Below, one piece after another: positions 42,495-52,052 of a DNA stretch of 64,000 bases. The stretch spans positions 1 through 64,000 of the forward strand of contig CAZUCE010000016.1 of assembly GCA_964619265.1 (NCBI GenBank). Direction: 5' to 3'. The translations under genes and the position numbers were made by a program. Within the stretch, counting starts at the first letter, position 1. Each line of letters starts with the position of its first letter. Source of the stretch: CAZUCE01 sp964619265 (GTDB lineage Bacteria; Planctomycetota; UBA1135; GCA-002686595). Below the pieces are notes generated by a model, which saw nothing but the letters and a program-made list of their open reading frames with translations, was not told the DNA's origin and searched no databases.

Positions 42495-44423
42495 TCACTC
42501 CTCGTCAACATAGCCGAGGACTCGCAAAGACTCGAGGTGTCCGGAAGAGGTCTCGAGGTCAAGCCCCTTGCGAGCTTCCACGGATCGTAGGTGGCGCGAA
42601 TTCAGCAGCTCGAGCAGGCGCTGGGTTGTCTCGGGCTCCGAGTCTCGACGTGTCATCCGCTGTGCGTCAAACAACTGAATGGCCTCGGCCGGAGCGTCCA
42701 GTTCGCTGCGCCAGACTCGCAGGGCATCGTTGCCTTGGACGACTCCCTGAAGAACCGGTGCGGGATGCAGGCCCTGAGCGGACTCGGTCGACATGAACAG
42801 TGGACGAGCCAAGTCTTCGAAGAGGTTGGGCGCGTCCCCGGCACCGCCCCAGGGGAGACCGAGCAGGTCCATCAGAGTCCCCGGGAGCTGCCGGTTGGAA
42901 ACCGGCCAGGCGATACGCTGACCCGCGGGAACTTGGGGGCCAGCGAGGATCAACGGAACGTCAATGAGCTCTGGTCGAAGGCTGTGTCCGTGGAGTAGGA
43001 AGCCGTTTTCGTAGAGTTCTTCTCCGTGATCTGCCGTCACAGCAACGAGGGTCTTGTCGGTGAGGCCCCGTTCGTCCAAGAACCCAAGGACTTGCCCCAC
43101 ATAGTGATCTGTGGTGGCCACGCAGGCGTCGTACAGGTCGCTTACGTACTGAAAATGCTCAAGCGGAATCGTCAGATTGGGCTGCTCGCCGGCACGCTTC
43201 TTCGCAGCTTGAAGAAAGAGAACCGTGGCGTAGCGTCGCTCAAACTGCTCTGGAAGGCCCTTTGGAGCCTCGTTCACGAACCGGATGCGGTCCTCCTCCC
43301 GGGGGATGTAAGGATCGTGGGGATCGATCATCTGGATGTAGAGGAAGAACTTCCAGTCCTTGGCTTGCTCGAGCCACTGCTCGACCTCGGGGAGGAACTC
43401 CCCGGTCCGTAAGAACCTCGGTTGCTCGGGCGCGAATCGCTCGAATCCCTGATCGAAGTTGGCGCCCGAGTCGATCAGCGGATTGCCGGACCAGGCCGCG
43501 GTGGAGTAACCCTCGCGCTGCAGCCCCTCGGGTAGGGTTTCGAAGCTCCCGTTCAGGTGCCAGTTCGTCCGCGAGCGAACATTGTGTTCTTCGGGAAGCA
43601 ATCCGGTCAGGATGGAAGCGGTCGAGGGCCAGGTCCAGCTTGAGGTGGATACGGCTTGTTCGAAGAGCGTGCCGCGGCCCGCGAGAGCGTCCAGATGCGG
43701 GGTCGTTTGGCGCTCGTATCCGTAGGAGGAGAGGCGGTCGCGCCGCAGGGTGTCGAGCACAAGCAGAACGAGGTTGGGCTCTTCCAGCGAGGCCGGCTCG
43801 CGCGCAAAGAGCTGTTCGCGTTCGATCACTAGGTCCGCAAAGCCGGCTCGAATAGCCCGTTCCGGATCCCCTTCCACCAACTGGGTTCGCAGCTGGAGCA
43901 ACGCACCCGGCTCCACTTGGAGACCTTGCTTGTCAGAGATCTGTTTCCATTGGTGGGGCGTATCGCGTTGTTCCTTGGTGAGCGTCCATTCGTGCCTAGC
44001 GACCAGCTCGCCATCTATCAGAACTTCGAACGCAACGGTGAGCGGAGCGCCCTGCGGCAACTCGCCCCCGTCGATGCCGCACAGGGGTCTTATGAAGAAC
44101 GGCCCAGCCTGCTCTTGACCCTCCCAGTCAGGGAGGAGCAGCTCGATGGAGGCGGGTGGGGGGAGGATCATGGTGAGTCGACTTAGCCCGCCTAGTTCTC
44201 CCATTTTCGAAGGGCGTATCGAGCCGCGTTGCACGGGGGCATCCGGCCGTTGCTCGAGCACACTCCAATTCGGAGATCCCGTTACATCGAGAACCTCCAA
44301 CCGGACGGTGGCCTTGTCCGGAGTCGCAGGTTCCGCAGAGCAGCCCAGCGCGGCGACCAAGAAGGCCATGGCGAGCGGCGCCCGTGGGATGCAACGTTGC
44401 ACAACCGGCCATAGGGCAACCAT
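42495..44423 (-). CDS. Sulfatase-superfamily lipoprotein, second Thr-type
   Basis: A 642-residue protein: signal peptide with lipobox LVAALGC (Cys at about residue 28), an N-terminal beta-rich domain of about 180 residues, then the alkaline-phosphatase-like catalytic domain (LVLLVLDTLRRDRLSSYGYERQ, VAVTADHGEELYENG). The CxPSR position reads TWPST in SSWTWPSTASILTG (Thr at about residue 264). As for the 39546 gene, a Thr nucleophile argues for a phosphoryl-transfer or phosphodiester enzyme. A C-terminal helix region ends the protein. The two genes may be paralogues; they are separated by three unrelated genes at most. Confidence 0.85.
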   Translation of the reverse strand: MVALWPVVQRCIPRAPLAMAFLVAALGCSAEPATPDKATVRLEVLDVTGSPNWSVLEQRPDAPVQRGSIRPSKMGELGGLSRLTMILPPPASIELLLPDWEGQEQAGPFFIRPLCGIDGGELPQGAPLTVAFEVLIDGELVARHEWTLTKEQRDTPHQWKQISDKQGLQVEPGALLQLRTQLVEGDPERAIRAGFADLVIEREQLFAREPASLEEPNLVLLVLDTLRRDRLSSYGYERQTTPHLDALAGRGTLFEQAVSTSSWTWPSTASILTGLLPEEHNVRSRTNWHLNGSFETLPEGLQREGYSTAAWSGNPLIDSGANFDQGFERFAPEQPRFLRTGEFLPEVEQWLEQAKDWKFFLYIQMIDPHDPYIPREEDRIRFVNEAPKGLPEQFERRYATVLFLQAAKKRAGEQPNLTIPLEHFQYVSDLYDACVATTDHYVGQVLGFLDERGLTDKTLVAVTADHGEELYENGFLLHGHSLRPELIDVPLILAGPQVPAGQRIAWPVSNRQLPGTLMDLLGLPWGGAGDAPNLFEDLARPLFMSTESAQGLHPAPVLQGVVQGNDALRVWRSELDAPAEAIQLFDAQRMTRRDSEPETTQRLLELLNSRHLRSVEARKGLDLETSSGHLESLRVLGYVDEE

Positions 44424-44671
44424 GAGGAAGAGTCTAGCAGGGGCGACTTACGAGGGGGGGGTAGCCCTTCGCTTGCCCTATCTTGAATGAAGCGGTCGCT
44501 CTAGAGCTGCTTGATCGGAAGAGGCTCCCGGAGTCCGCTTCGCTCGCGCCTTCCGCGAAGCCGGTCAAGTTTCATCCACTTTTTGCCGCAGACACAAAGC
44601 CCCCAGAGACCCTTGGTGTTTCCATGGCCCCCGCTTCGTGGAAGCGGTGGCCGGAGAGAACCGCTCCCGGT

Positions 44672-47600
44672 TCAGCTGGACTGCTGAACCGCGAGGCGGT
44701 TGGGATCCAGCGTGGCGTGAAGGCTTTGCAGGCTGGCCACGCTCCATTCTCCGCTATGCAGCGAGGAGATCGCCGAGACTACGGCGCTGATACCGGCTAC
44801 GGTCGTAACGACCGGCACGCCATTTTGCACAGCAACAGCGCGGATCTTGCTGTCGTCGCGGCGCTGGCGCTGACCGCTGGGAGTGTTGAGCACCATGTCG
44901 AGTTCGCGGTTCTTGAGCATGTCGACGATGTGCGGTCGACCCTCTTGGACCTTGTTGACGCGTTCGACCGGAATTCCGGCGGCATGCAGCGCGTGGTAGG
45001 TCCCTTCGGTGGCAAACAGTTCGTAGCCGAGGTTCGCGAGCTGGCGAGCTTCGGGAACGATCGCGCGCTTGTCGGAGGGTTTGACGGTGATCAGGACGCG
45101 GCCTGAGCGCTTGAGCTTCATCCCTGCCCCAAGGAAGGCCTTGAGGAATGCGTGTCCGAGCTCGGTATCCACGCCCATGACTTCACCGGTCGATCGCATT
45201 TCAGGCGAGAGGCGGAAGTCGACGTTCAAGAAGCGGTTGTGCGGGAAGACTGGCGCTTTGACGGAGAAGTACGCTGGCGTGACTTCGGTGGTGAAGCCGA
45301 GCTCTTCGAGCGTCGCGCCGCACATGAGTTTGGCGGCCAGTTTGGCAAGCGGCACGCCGATGGCCTTGGACACGAACGGCACGGTCCGCGAGGCACGCGG
45401 GTTGACCTCGAGGATGAACACGGCGTCGTCCTTGACGGCGAACTGCACGTTCATAAGCCCGACCACGCCGAGTTCGAGCGCCATCGCCTTGGTGGCCTCG
45501 GCGATCTCGTCGATAATCTTGCGGCCTAGCGTGTGCGGCGGAAGCACGCTGGTCGAGTCACCCGAGTGCACGCCAGCTTGCTCGATGTGCTCCATGATGC
45601 CGCCGATCACGACCCGCTGGCCATCGGCGATGGCGTCCACGTCGACCTCGATGGCGTCCGATAGGAACTTGTCGACCAGCACCGGATGGTCCGGCGAGGC
45701 ATGAACCGCGTGGGTCATGAAGTGATCGAGCGCTTCGTCGTCGAACACGATTTCCATCGCGCGGCCGCCGAGCACGTAAGACGGGCGCACGATCACCGGA
45801 TACCCGATGCGGCGCGCAATCTCGAAGGCCTCGCCAGGGTTCGTGGCGAGCCCGTTTTCAGGCTGGCGCAGGTTCAGCTTCTTGAGGAAGGCCGTGAACT
45901 GTTTGCGGTCCTCGGCGCGGTCGATCGACTCGACCGAGGTGCCGATCAGCGGAGCACCTGCTGCGTGCAATCCCTTGGCGAGGTTGAGCGGCGTCTGCCC
46001 GCCGAACTGCACGATGATTCCCTTGGGACCCGTGACGTCGACGATGTTCATCACATCCTCGTGGGTCAACGGCTCGAAGAACAGCTGATCCGACGTGTCG
46101 AAGTCGGTCGAGACCGTTTCAGGGTTCGAGTTGACCATGATCGAGTCGCGGCCAATCTCGCGCATGGCGAACGCCGCATGGACGCAGCAGTAGTCGAATT
46201 CGATGCCCTGGCCGATTCGGTTGGGACCTCCGCCGAGGATCATCACGGCGTCGCGTTCGGGCGTGCGGGCTTCGTTCTCGTCTTCCCAGCTTGAGTAGTA
46301 GTAGGGCGTCTTGGCCTCGAACTCCGCAGCACAGGTGTCGACCAGTTTGTAAGCCGGCATCACCCCGTGCTTCTTGCGGGCAGTCAGCACCTCGGACTCC
46401 GGGCGCCCGGTCGCCACGGCAATCTGGCGATCGGAGTAGCCGTAACGCTTGGCTTGGCCGAGAAGTTCAGCGCTCAGTTCCGCACTGCGTAGATCGGATT
46501 CGAAGTCGACCAGTTCACGGATGTTCTCGAGGAACCAGGGGTCGATTTGGCTCGCCTCAAAGACTCGATCGACATCCCAGCCGGCCCGGAACGCCTCGGG
46601 GACCGCCATCAAGCGATCGGGCGTCGGCACGCGCAGCATCCTTCCGATCTCCTCGTCGTCCCATTCGAGCGGACCGAGATCGTCCCGCGAACTGAAGCCG
46701 AGGCCGGGCAGCCCGGTTTCGAGGCCGCGAAGAGCTTTTTGGAGCGACTCTTTGAAGGTCCGGCCGATGCTCATCACTTCGCCCACACTCTTCATCGAGG
46801 TGGTGAGCGTGTTGTCCGAACCCTGAAACTTTTCGAACGCAAAGCGCGGGATCTTCGTGACGCAGTAGTCGATCGTCGGTTCGAAGCTGGCCGGCGTCTC
46901 CTTGGTGATGTCGTTGCGAATCTCGTCTAGGCGATAACCGACCGAGAGCTTGGCGGCGAACTTCGCGATCGGGAAACCGGTTGCCTTGGAGGCCAGTGCC
47001 GAGGAGCGCGAAACCCGCGGGTTCATCTCGATGACGACCATGCGGCCGTCCTTCGGGTTGATCGCGAACTGGCAGTTCGAGCCTCCGCAGGCGATACCGA
47101 TCTCGCGCATGATCGCCAGCGAGGCATTGCGCATGTTTTGGTATTCGCGGTCGGTCAGCGTCTGGGCTGGAGCCACCGTGATCGAATCGCCGGTGTGAAC
47201 GCCCATCGGGTCGAGGTTTTCGATCGCGCAGATGATGACGACATTGTCGGCGTTGTCGCGCATCACCTCCATCTCGTACTCCTTCCACCCGGATAGGCAC
47301 TCCTCGACCAGCACCTCGGTGTTCATCGACAGGTCGAGGCCGCGCGACACGATTTGCTCGAACTCCTCGATGTTGTAGGCGATACCGCCGCCCGAGCCAC
47401 CCATCGTGAATGCGGGACGAATGACCGAGGGAAACCCGATCTCGGCCAGGACCGCTCGGGCGTCGTCCATCGTGTGGGCGATGCCGGATCGCGCGCTCTC
47501 CAGCCCGCAGTTGTCCATGGCCGTGCGGAACAGATCGCGGTCCTCGGCCTTGCGGATCGAGTCGGGCAGCGCGCCGATCATCTCCACGCCGAGCTCGTCG

Positions 47601-47923
47601 AGGGTGCCCGCGTCGAACAGGGCCAAGGCGGTGTTCAAGCCGGTCTGCCCACCGAGGGTTGGCAAGAGGGCATCGGGCTTCTCAATCCGGATCACCTTGG
47701 CGACGGCCTCCGGTGTGATGGGCTCGATGTAAGTGGCATCGGCCATCTCCGGATCCGTCATGATCGTGGCCGGATTCGAGTTGACCAAAATCACCCGGTA
47801 CCCTTCCTCACGGAGAGCCTTGCAGGCTTGGGTACCGGAATAGTCGAATTCGCAGGCTTGTCCGATCACGATCGGGCCCGATCCGATGATCAGGATCGAC
47901 TGGATGTCCTCGCGCTTGGGCAT
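44672..47923 (-). CDS. carB: Carbamoyl-phosphate synthase large chain
   Basis: CarB makes carbamoyl phosphate from bicarbonate, ammonia and two ATP for arginine and pyrimidine synthesis. The 1083-residue protein starts at ATG 47923 (PKREDIQSILIIGSGPIVIG). It has two ATP-grasp halves (MNPRVSRSSALASKATG and VNPRASRTVPFVSKAIG) and a C-terminal MGS-like allosteric domain with ELFATEGTYHAL. A frame start at 48031 would add an unlikely leader. carA is not nearby, so the small subunit must be encoded elsewhere. Confidence 0.97.
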   Translation of the reverse strand: MPKREDIQSILIIGSGPIVIGQACEFDYSGTQACKALREEGYRVILVNSNPATIMTDPEMADATYIEPITPEAVAKVIRIEKPDALLPTLGGQTGLNTALALFDAGTLDELGVEMIGALPDSIRKAEDRDLFRTAMDNCGLESARSGIAHTMDDARAVLAEIGFPSVIRPAFTMGGSGGGIAYNIEEFEQIVSRGLDLSMNTEVLVEECLSGWKEYEMEVMRDNADNVVIICAIENLDPMGVHTGDSITVAPAQTLTDREYQNMRNASLAIMREIGIACGGSNCQFAINPKDGRMVVIEMNPRVSRSSALASKATGFPIAKFAAKLSVGYRLDEIRNDITKETPASFEPTIDYCVTKIPRFAFEKFQGSDNTLTTSMKSVGEVMSIGRTFKESLQKALRGLETGLPGLGFSSRDDLGPLEWDDEEIGRMLRVPTPDRLMAVPEAFRAGWDVDRVFEASQIDPWFLENIRELVDFESDLRSAELSAELLGQAKRYGYSDRQIAVATGRPESEVLTARKKHGVMPAYKLVDTCAAEFEAKTPYYYSSWEDENEARTPERDAVMILGGGPNRIGQGIEFDYCCVHAAFAMREIGRDSIMVNSNPETVSTDFDTSDQLFFEPLTHEDVMNIVDVTGPKGIIVQFGGQTPLNLAKGLHAAGAPLIGTSVESIDRAEDRKQFTAFLKKLNLRQPENGLATNPGEAFEIARRIGYPVIVRPSYVLGGRAMEIVFDDEALDHFMTHAVHASPDHPVLVDKFLSDAIEVDVDAIADGQRVVIGGIMEHIEQAGVHSGDSTSVLPPHTLGRKIIDEIAEATKAMALELGVVGLMNVQFAVKDDAVFILEVNPRASRTVPFVSKAIGVPLAKLAAKLMCGATLEELGFTTEVTPAYFSVKAPVFPHNRFLNVDFRLSPEMRSTGEVMGVDTELGHAFLKAFLGAGMKLKRSGRVLITVKPSDKRAIVPEARQLANLGYELFATEGTYHALHAAGIPVERVNKVQEGRPHIVDMLKNRELDMVLNTPSGQRQRRDDSKIRAVAVQNGVPVVTTVAGISAVVSAISSLHSGEWSVASLQSLHATLDPNRLAVQQSS

Positions 47924-48699
47924 CGGTGAGAGCGGTTCGGCAGTGGGGGGGGAATTGGGGCTCCCGAGGAGGCCGAAGCTCGAGTCCGACACGGGGCGTG
48001 CGGGCACAAAAAAAGCCGCGCCCCGAAGCATCGGAATCGCCGGCCGTCAGGCGGATCGCCCTAAGGCGACCCATTCAAGCACATCGCCCCCGGAGCTGTC
48101 GACCGGTGGGGCGGATTCAGGGCGCCCCGTGGCGGGCCCGCGCCTCTGCGGTCTTCCTTGGTTCCAGAGCCGCGAAGAGATCGGCGGCGCAGGGAGCCCG
48201 AGGGGCTCGGCTTCTTGTTCAGCTCGTTCGCGGACTTCCTGGCCCGGGCCGTCTACCTTCCGTTCCTCTGGCTGGCCCGTTGCTGCGGCTGGGTGATGCC
48301 ACCCTGTGGCTGGCGACCGCCGGAAGACGCGGGTTTCGGTGGCGGCACCCGGTCGGCTCGCGAGTTCCTTCCCTCTTCAAAAAGGTCCTCGTGCAGGGCG
48401 AGGGCTGAGGCCCCTGGAACCCCATAGACCGCGGCTCGGCCGACCTCGACTCCCGCGAACCCGTGGTTGGACGGCTGGGCACCTGCGTTCCGCCGGTCTC
48501 GGGAGAGGCGGGCCAGCCGCCGGGGTGGGCGCCTTCCGAGAGAGCTGGAACTCGCCTTTGGCCAGGAGCCCGGCGCATAGCCGGACCTTCGATGGAGCCG
48601 GCACCTCCGATTCGGAGATGACGGCCCCTTGATTCTGTTGCTTGCGCAATCTCCGGGGCCCAAGACCGCACGGTTCGTAAGCATTTGGCTCTCCCAGCT
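47924..48699. other. Intergenic region upstream of carB
   Basis: About 780 bases. The frames here are Arg/Pro-rich in several phases, typical of high-GC non-coding sequence, and none has recognisable domains. The carB promoter should be here. No repeats or hairpins are obvious. Confidence 0.4.
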
Positions 48700-49074
48700 C
48701 TAGAGCGTGGCCGTTCTCATATAGACGGATTCCGAGGACTCAACGGCCCCGCTCGGCTCCACGACCAACCACTGCGCGAAAAGACCCATTCCCACAGGGG
48801 TTTCGAGAGGAAGCGGGGCGCGGACGAGAGTGGTCCCATCGGGCTTCACAGTTGTGATGCGCGAGTCCAGGATCGAATTGGGTCCAAAAAACAGCGTTGC
48901 CTCTCCGACGCCGATTCCCTTGCAATTGGCCTGGTTGGCCAAAAGGAGGATCGCGCGTGCTCCGGGCTCTGCATTGAACAACTCGTACACAGGAGCCACT
49001 CCACCCATAACGGAGCTTCCATTACCGAGGGCGAACGGAAAGCCCAGGTACTGTTGACTCGTCGTTCCGAAGCT
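48700..49074 (-). pseudogene. Orphan C-terminal secretion/beta-domain fragment
   Basis: The open frame from the codon after a stop at 49075-49077 to the stop at 48700-48702 gives about 124 residues starting SFGTTSQQYLGFPFALGNGSS and ending QWLVVEPSG and VYMRTATL. Segments such as NAEPGARAILLLANQA and PLETPVGMGLFAQW resemble the C-terminal beta-domain at the end of the M28 peptidase (GDPDPGAAWLIFSAAPGD, GLSGASLFFEGVV). There is no signal peptide and no start codon before residue 24. It looks like the remnant of a longer secreted protein whose N-terminal part was lost. The ATG at 49008 could still be used for a 102-residue product. Confidence 0.6.
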
Positions 49075-49229
49075 TCAGACAACGGGGCGGGGAACGAACG
49101 CGATGAACCCGGGCACGAGCGAAAGACAGGAATTTGGGTCGTTGAAGACGGGCTCGGGAAGACTCCCGTCAGCGGCTGGGACCCGTTCCCCTTCGTTTTG
49201 GACATCCCGGGAGCTCGCAGGCCGCGCGG

Positions 49230-52052
49230 CTAGTCGATGCTCAGCTCGAAGGCGCCGCTTGCGTCGAGCGTCAGCGCGGGGCCGAACACAACACCCTCAA
49301 AGAACAGCGAAGCGCCGGACAGTCCCGGGTTGCTTGGCAGCGGCAACGACTGCAGGAAGTTGCCCGCGGGGTTCAGGGCGCCAGAACCGGCGATAAAAAT
49401 CGCCAGGGGATTGCCGCCGCCGATCCCAAGGTTCGCGATGCCGGGCAGGACGGTGTCGCCCGGTGCGGCACTGAAGATCAACCAGGCCGCGCCTGGATCC
49501 GGGTCTCCAACAGCGAACGAGGCGACCTGCCCGATCCCGGCCGAGGCGGTGCCGGCGAGGACCGTACTTGTGTTGGGCTGGTAGCTGAGCGGCGTGGTGG
49601 AGGAGCCGGCGGAGGTTGTGACGACGACGTCGGCCGCCCCGAGTTGTGTGGCGGGCGGGGCTAGGAAGGTCACTTGCCCGGCGCCCTGCTCGAAGGAGAC
49701 CGCAGCGCCATTCACCGTGATGCTCTGAACGCCGCCGAGGCCCGTGCCGCTCGCGACGACCGGTACGAAGCCGGCGGCCACCATGGAACTCGGGTCCAAG
49801 GTGAAGCTAGGCGCTGGCGGCGCAGGCGCAGGACCCTTCTCGACGAGGGTGAAGTCGTCCAGGTTCCAGCCGCCGAATTCGAGGCCGCCATCGGAATTCA
49901 TCCGGAACTCGATTTGAACATCAGAGCTGCCAGCGGCTTCCGCCGTGATGTCCAGCTCGAATGGGATCCACGCGGAGTCGATGAGGTGATCGGTACCGGA
50001 TCCGGCCGGGTTTTGCCAGACGAGTTGGTTGTTCACCAGGATCTGCGCCTGGTCGAAGGTCGCGTCCTCGACGGTTAGCCAGCGGCGGAATTCGAGGGTT
50101 AGGCTGCTTGTTCCCGAGGCGTCGATCGACGGCGAGCGCAGGAAATTCACCACGTTCGGTTGGTAGGTGCCGTTGAAGCCAGCCGGCCCCAGGTCATTTC
50201 CCCAAACGGAACTGCCGGAGAAGGCCTGGCTGGCGTCGCCTCCTTGGCCCTGGGGAGTTCCGCGCTGCCAGTCGTCTTGGGTGGCGACCTGCGCGTGGAT
50301 CCAGCCTTCATCGGTGGGACCCTCGAAGTCGTTCGTGTACACGACGTTCTGCGTTCCGACGAAAAACTGGTGCGGCGTGGCGCCCAGGTCTGCGCCGATC
50401 GGGCTGACTTCCGAACCGTCTTGGTCGTCGAAGGCCTGGATCCAATAGGAAAGGTCGGCGAGCGGGCCGAAGCTCGGGATCAGGCCGGTGAAGTTTCCGT
50501 TGCCCTGGTCGACCATGGGGATCGTCGTGAAGTTGCTCCCATCGCCCGAGTAGTGCAAATCCACGCCGGCGACGTTGGAGCCAACCAGGCTGGTGACCTG
50601 CGCCGTCACCAGGTAGGGACCGACACCGTCTTGGGTGTCTCCGAGGGGCGTGTGCACCAGATTCAAGTCGAGCGGTTCGGCCAGGGTGCCGGCTGCGGCA
50701 ACGACGCCTCGCACAATCAGCTGAGCGAGCTCATAGTCCACGGCCGAGAGGTTCACGCTGTCGTTCGGCGTGTGGATGAATGGCGAGAACTGCCCGGTGT
50801 CTTCGAAGAAGAACGTCGCTGGGAAACCGAACGAATTGTAGGCCGCGTGGTCGGAGCTGCCGGCGCTCAGCGTTCCTTGGGTCGAGGCCCAGTTCGGCAC
50901 GTACAACGCTCCGGTTGCTGCGCAAAAATCATTGAGAGAGGCCGACGTGTTGTTGGTCACGAAGTCCACGTCGCGCGCGTCGCCCGTCGCGCGGTAGGAG
51001 ATCATGTCCATATTCAACATGCCCAGGATCTCCTCGCCGTCCGCGAGCGATTGGGCCGCATTTGCGCTGGCGCCGACCAATCCGAATTCCTCAGCCGAAA
51101 ACGTGACGAAGCGAATCGTGTGCTCGTAGGGACCTCCTTGGGCGAGGGCCGCGGCAGCTTCGATGACTCCGGAAGTCCCGGAGGCGTTGTCGTCGGCGCC
51201 GGGTGAAATCGAGCTAGCCGAACCCTGAAGGTTGATCGAGTCGTAGTGGGCGCCGATCACGACCACCTTGTTCGGATCCACAGCGCCAGGGATCTCTGCA
51301 ATGACGTTGCTGGAGAACTGCGGATCGAAGCTTTGGGTTGTTGGAGTCAGGCCGATTCCTTGGAACCACCCTTCGATGACGCTCTGGGCCGCGATCGCTC
51401 CGGGTTGATCCGCGCGTCGGTTGAAGAAGGCTGCCAGTTGATCGACGCGTGCCTCGATCGCCGCTGGATCGATCTGGTCGACCAACACCTGGAGTCGCGG
51501 GTCGGCTGTGGACATGGCCAACACGCCTTCGGCTCCAGGCCGGCCTCGCCAGGTCACGTTCGGTGCAGGCCGCAGCGCGCGCACCGGCACCGGCGATAGC
51601 CCGCAGTGGTTGTGACCGCTGATCGAGGCTGCCTTCAAAAACGCCTCTTCGGCGGACTCGGCCACCGCGACGAGAGCCGGGCTTCCGGCCGGTCCGCGGA
51701 ATAGAAGCCGCGCCGCTCCGCCGGGCAGCTCTGAACCCACCGCGCCCAGGGCGGCCAGCGGAACGAGCCACAGTTGCTCGTCCTCAGCCAGTTCAGGCAG
51801 CGGCTCAACGATCGCGCCATGGCGCTCGAGCGCCGGCTCAAGCCGGCGATCTAGGTTGGCCACTACGAACCGGCCCGGATCCGCCCGCACGCCGGCGACG
51901 CGGATCAGCCGGTCGCGCAGCTCCAGGTCTTCGCGGTAGACGATGACCGAGGGCACCTGGAGCGCCTCGGTGCCTTCCTGGGGGGTATCCAGGTTCGATG
52001 CGACAGGGGCGGCGGGGAGCTGGGCCGCGAGGCCGAGAATCAGTGAGAACAA
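49230..52052 (-). CDS. Secreted M28-family aminopeptidase with accessory beta-domains
   Basis: A 940-residue exported protein. After a short signal-like N-terminus (TTG start, FSLILGLAAQLPAAPVAS) and a propeptide-like part, the M28 zinc peptidase domain has IGAHYDSIN (His, about 265), SPGADDNASGTSG (Asp), FSAEEFGLVGA (Glu), MLNMDMISY (Asp) and FIHTPNDSVNL (His). Next come a carbohydrate-binding-like jelly roll (SLTLEFRRWLTVED, LDDFTLV), an IPT/TIG-like domain (PSFTLDPSSMVAAGFVPVV) and a C-terminal beta domain with GVVFGPALTLDASG. The last domain also occurs as the fragment at 48700. Role: peptide degradation outside the cell, likely nutritional. Confidence 0.9.
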   Translation of the reverse strand: MFSLILGLAAQLPAAPVASNLDTPQEGTEALQVPSVIVYREDLELRDRLIRVAGVRADPGRFVVANLDRRLEPALERHGAIVEPLPELAEDEQLWLVPLAALGAVGSELPGGAARLLFRGPAGSPALVAVAESAEEAFLKAASISGHNHCGLSPVPVRALRPAPNVTWRGRPGAEGVLAMSTADPRLQVLVDQIDPAAIEARVDQLAAFFNRRADQPGAIAAQSVIEGWFQGIGLTPTTQSFDPQFSSNVIAEIPGAVDPNKVVVIGAHYDSINLQGSASSISPGADDNASGTSGVIEAAAALAQGGPYEHTIRFVTFSAEEFGLVGASANAAQSLADGEEILGMLNMDMISYRATGDARDVDFVTNNTSASLNDFCAATGALYVPNWASTQGTLSAGSSDHAAYNSFGFPATFFFEDTGQFSPFIHTPNDSVNLSAVDYELAQLIVRGVVAAAGTLAEPLDLNLVHTPLGDTQDGVGPYLVTAQVTSLVGSNVAGVDLHYSGDGSNFTTIPMVDQGNGNFTGLIPSFGPLADLSYWIQAFDDQDGSEVSPIGADLGATPHQFFVGTQNVVYTNDFEGPTDEGWIHAQVATQDDWQRGTPQGQGGDASQAFSGSSVWGNDLGPAGFNGTYQPNVVNFLRSPSIDASGTSSLTLEFRRWLTVEDATFDQAQILVNNQLVWQNPAGSGTDHLIDSAWIPFELDITAEAAGSSDVQIEFRMNSDGGLEFGGWNLDDFTLVEKGPAPAPPAPSFTLDPSSMVAAGFVPVVASGTGLGGVQSITVNGAAVSFEQGAGQVTFLAPPATQLGAADVVVTTSAGSSTTPLSYQPNTSTVLAGTASAGIGQVASFAVGDPDPGAAWLIFSAAPGDTVLPGIANLGIGGGNPLAIFIAGSGALNPAGNFLQSLPLPSNPGLSGASLFFEGVVFGPALTLDASGAFELSID

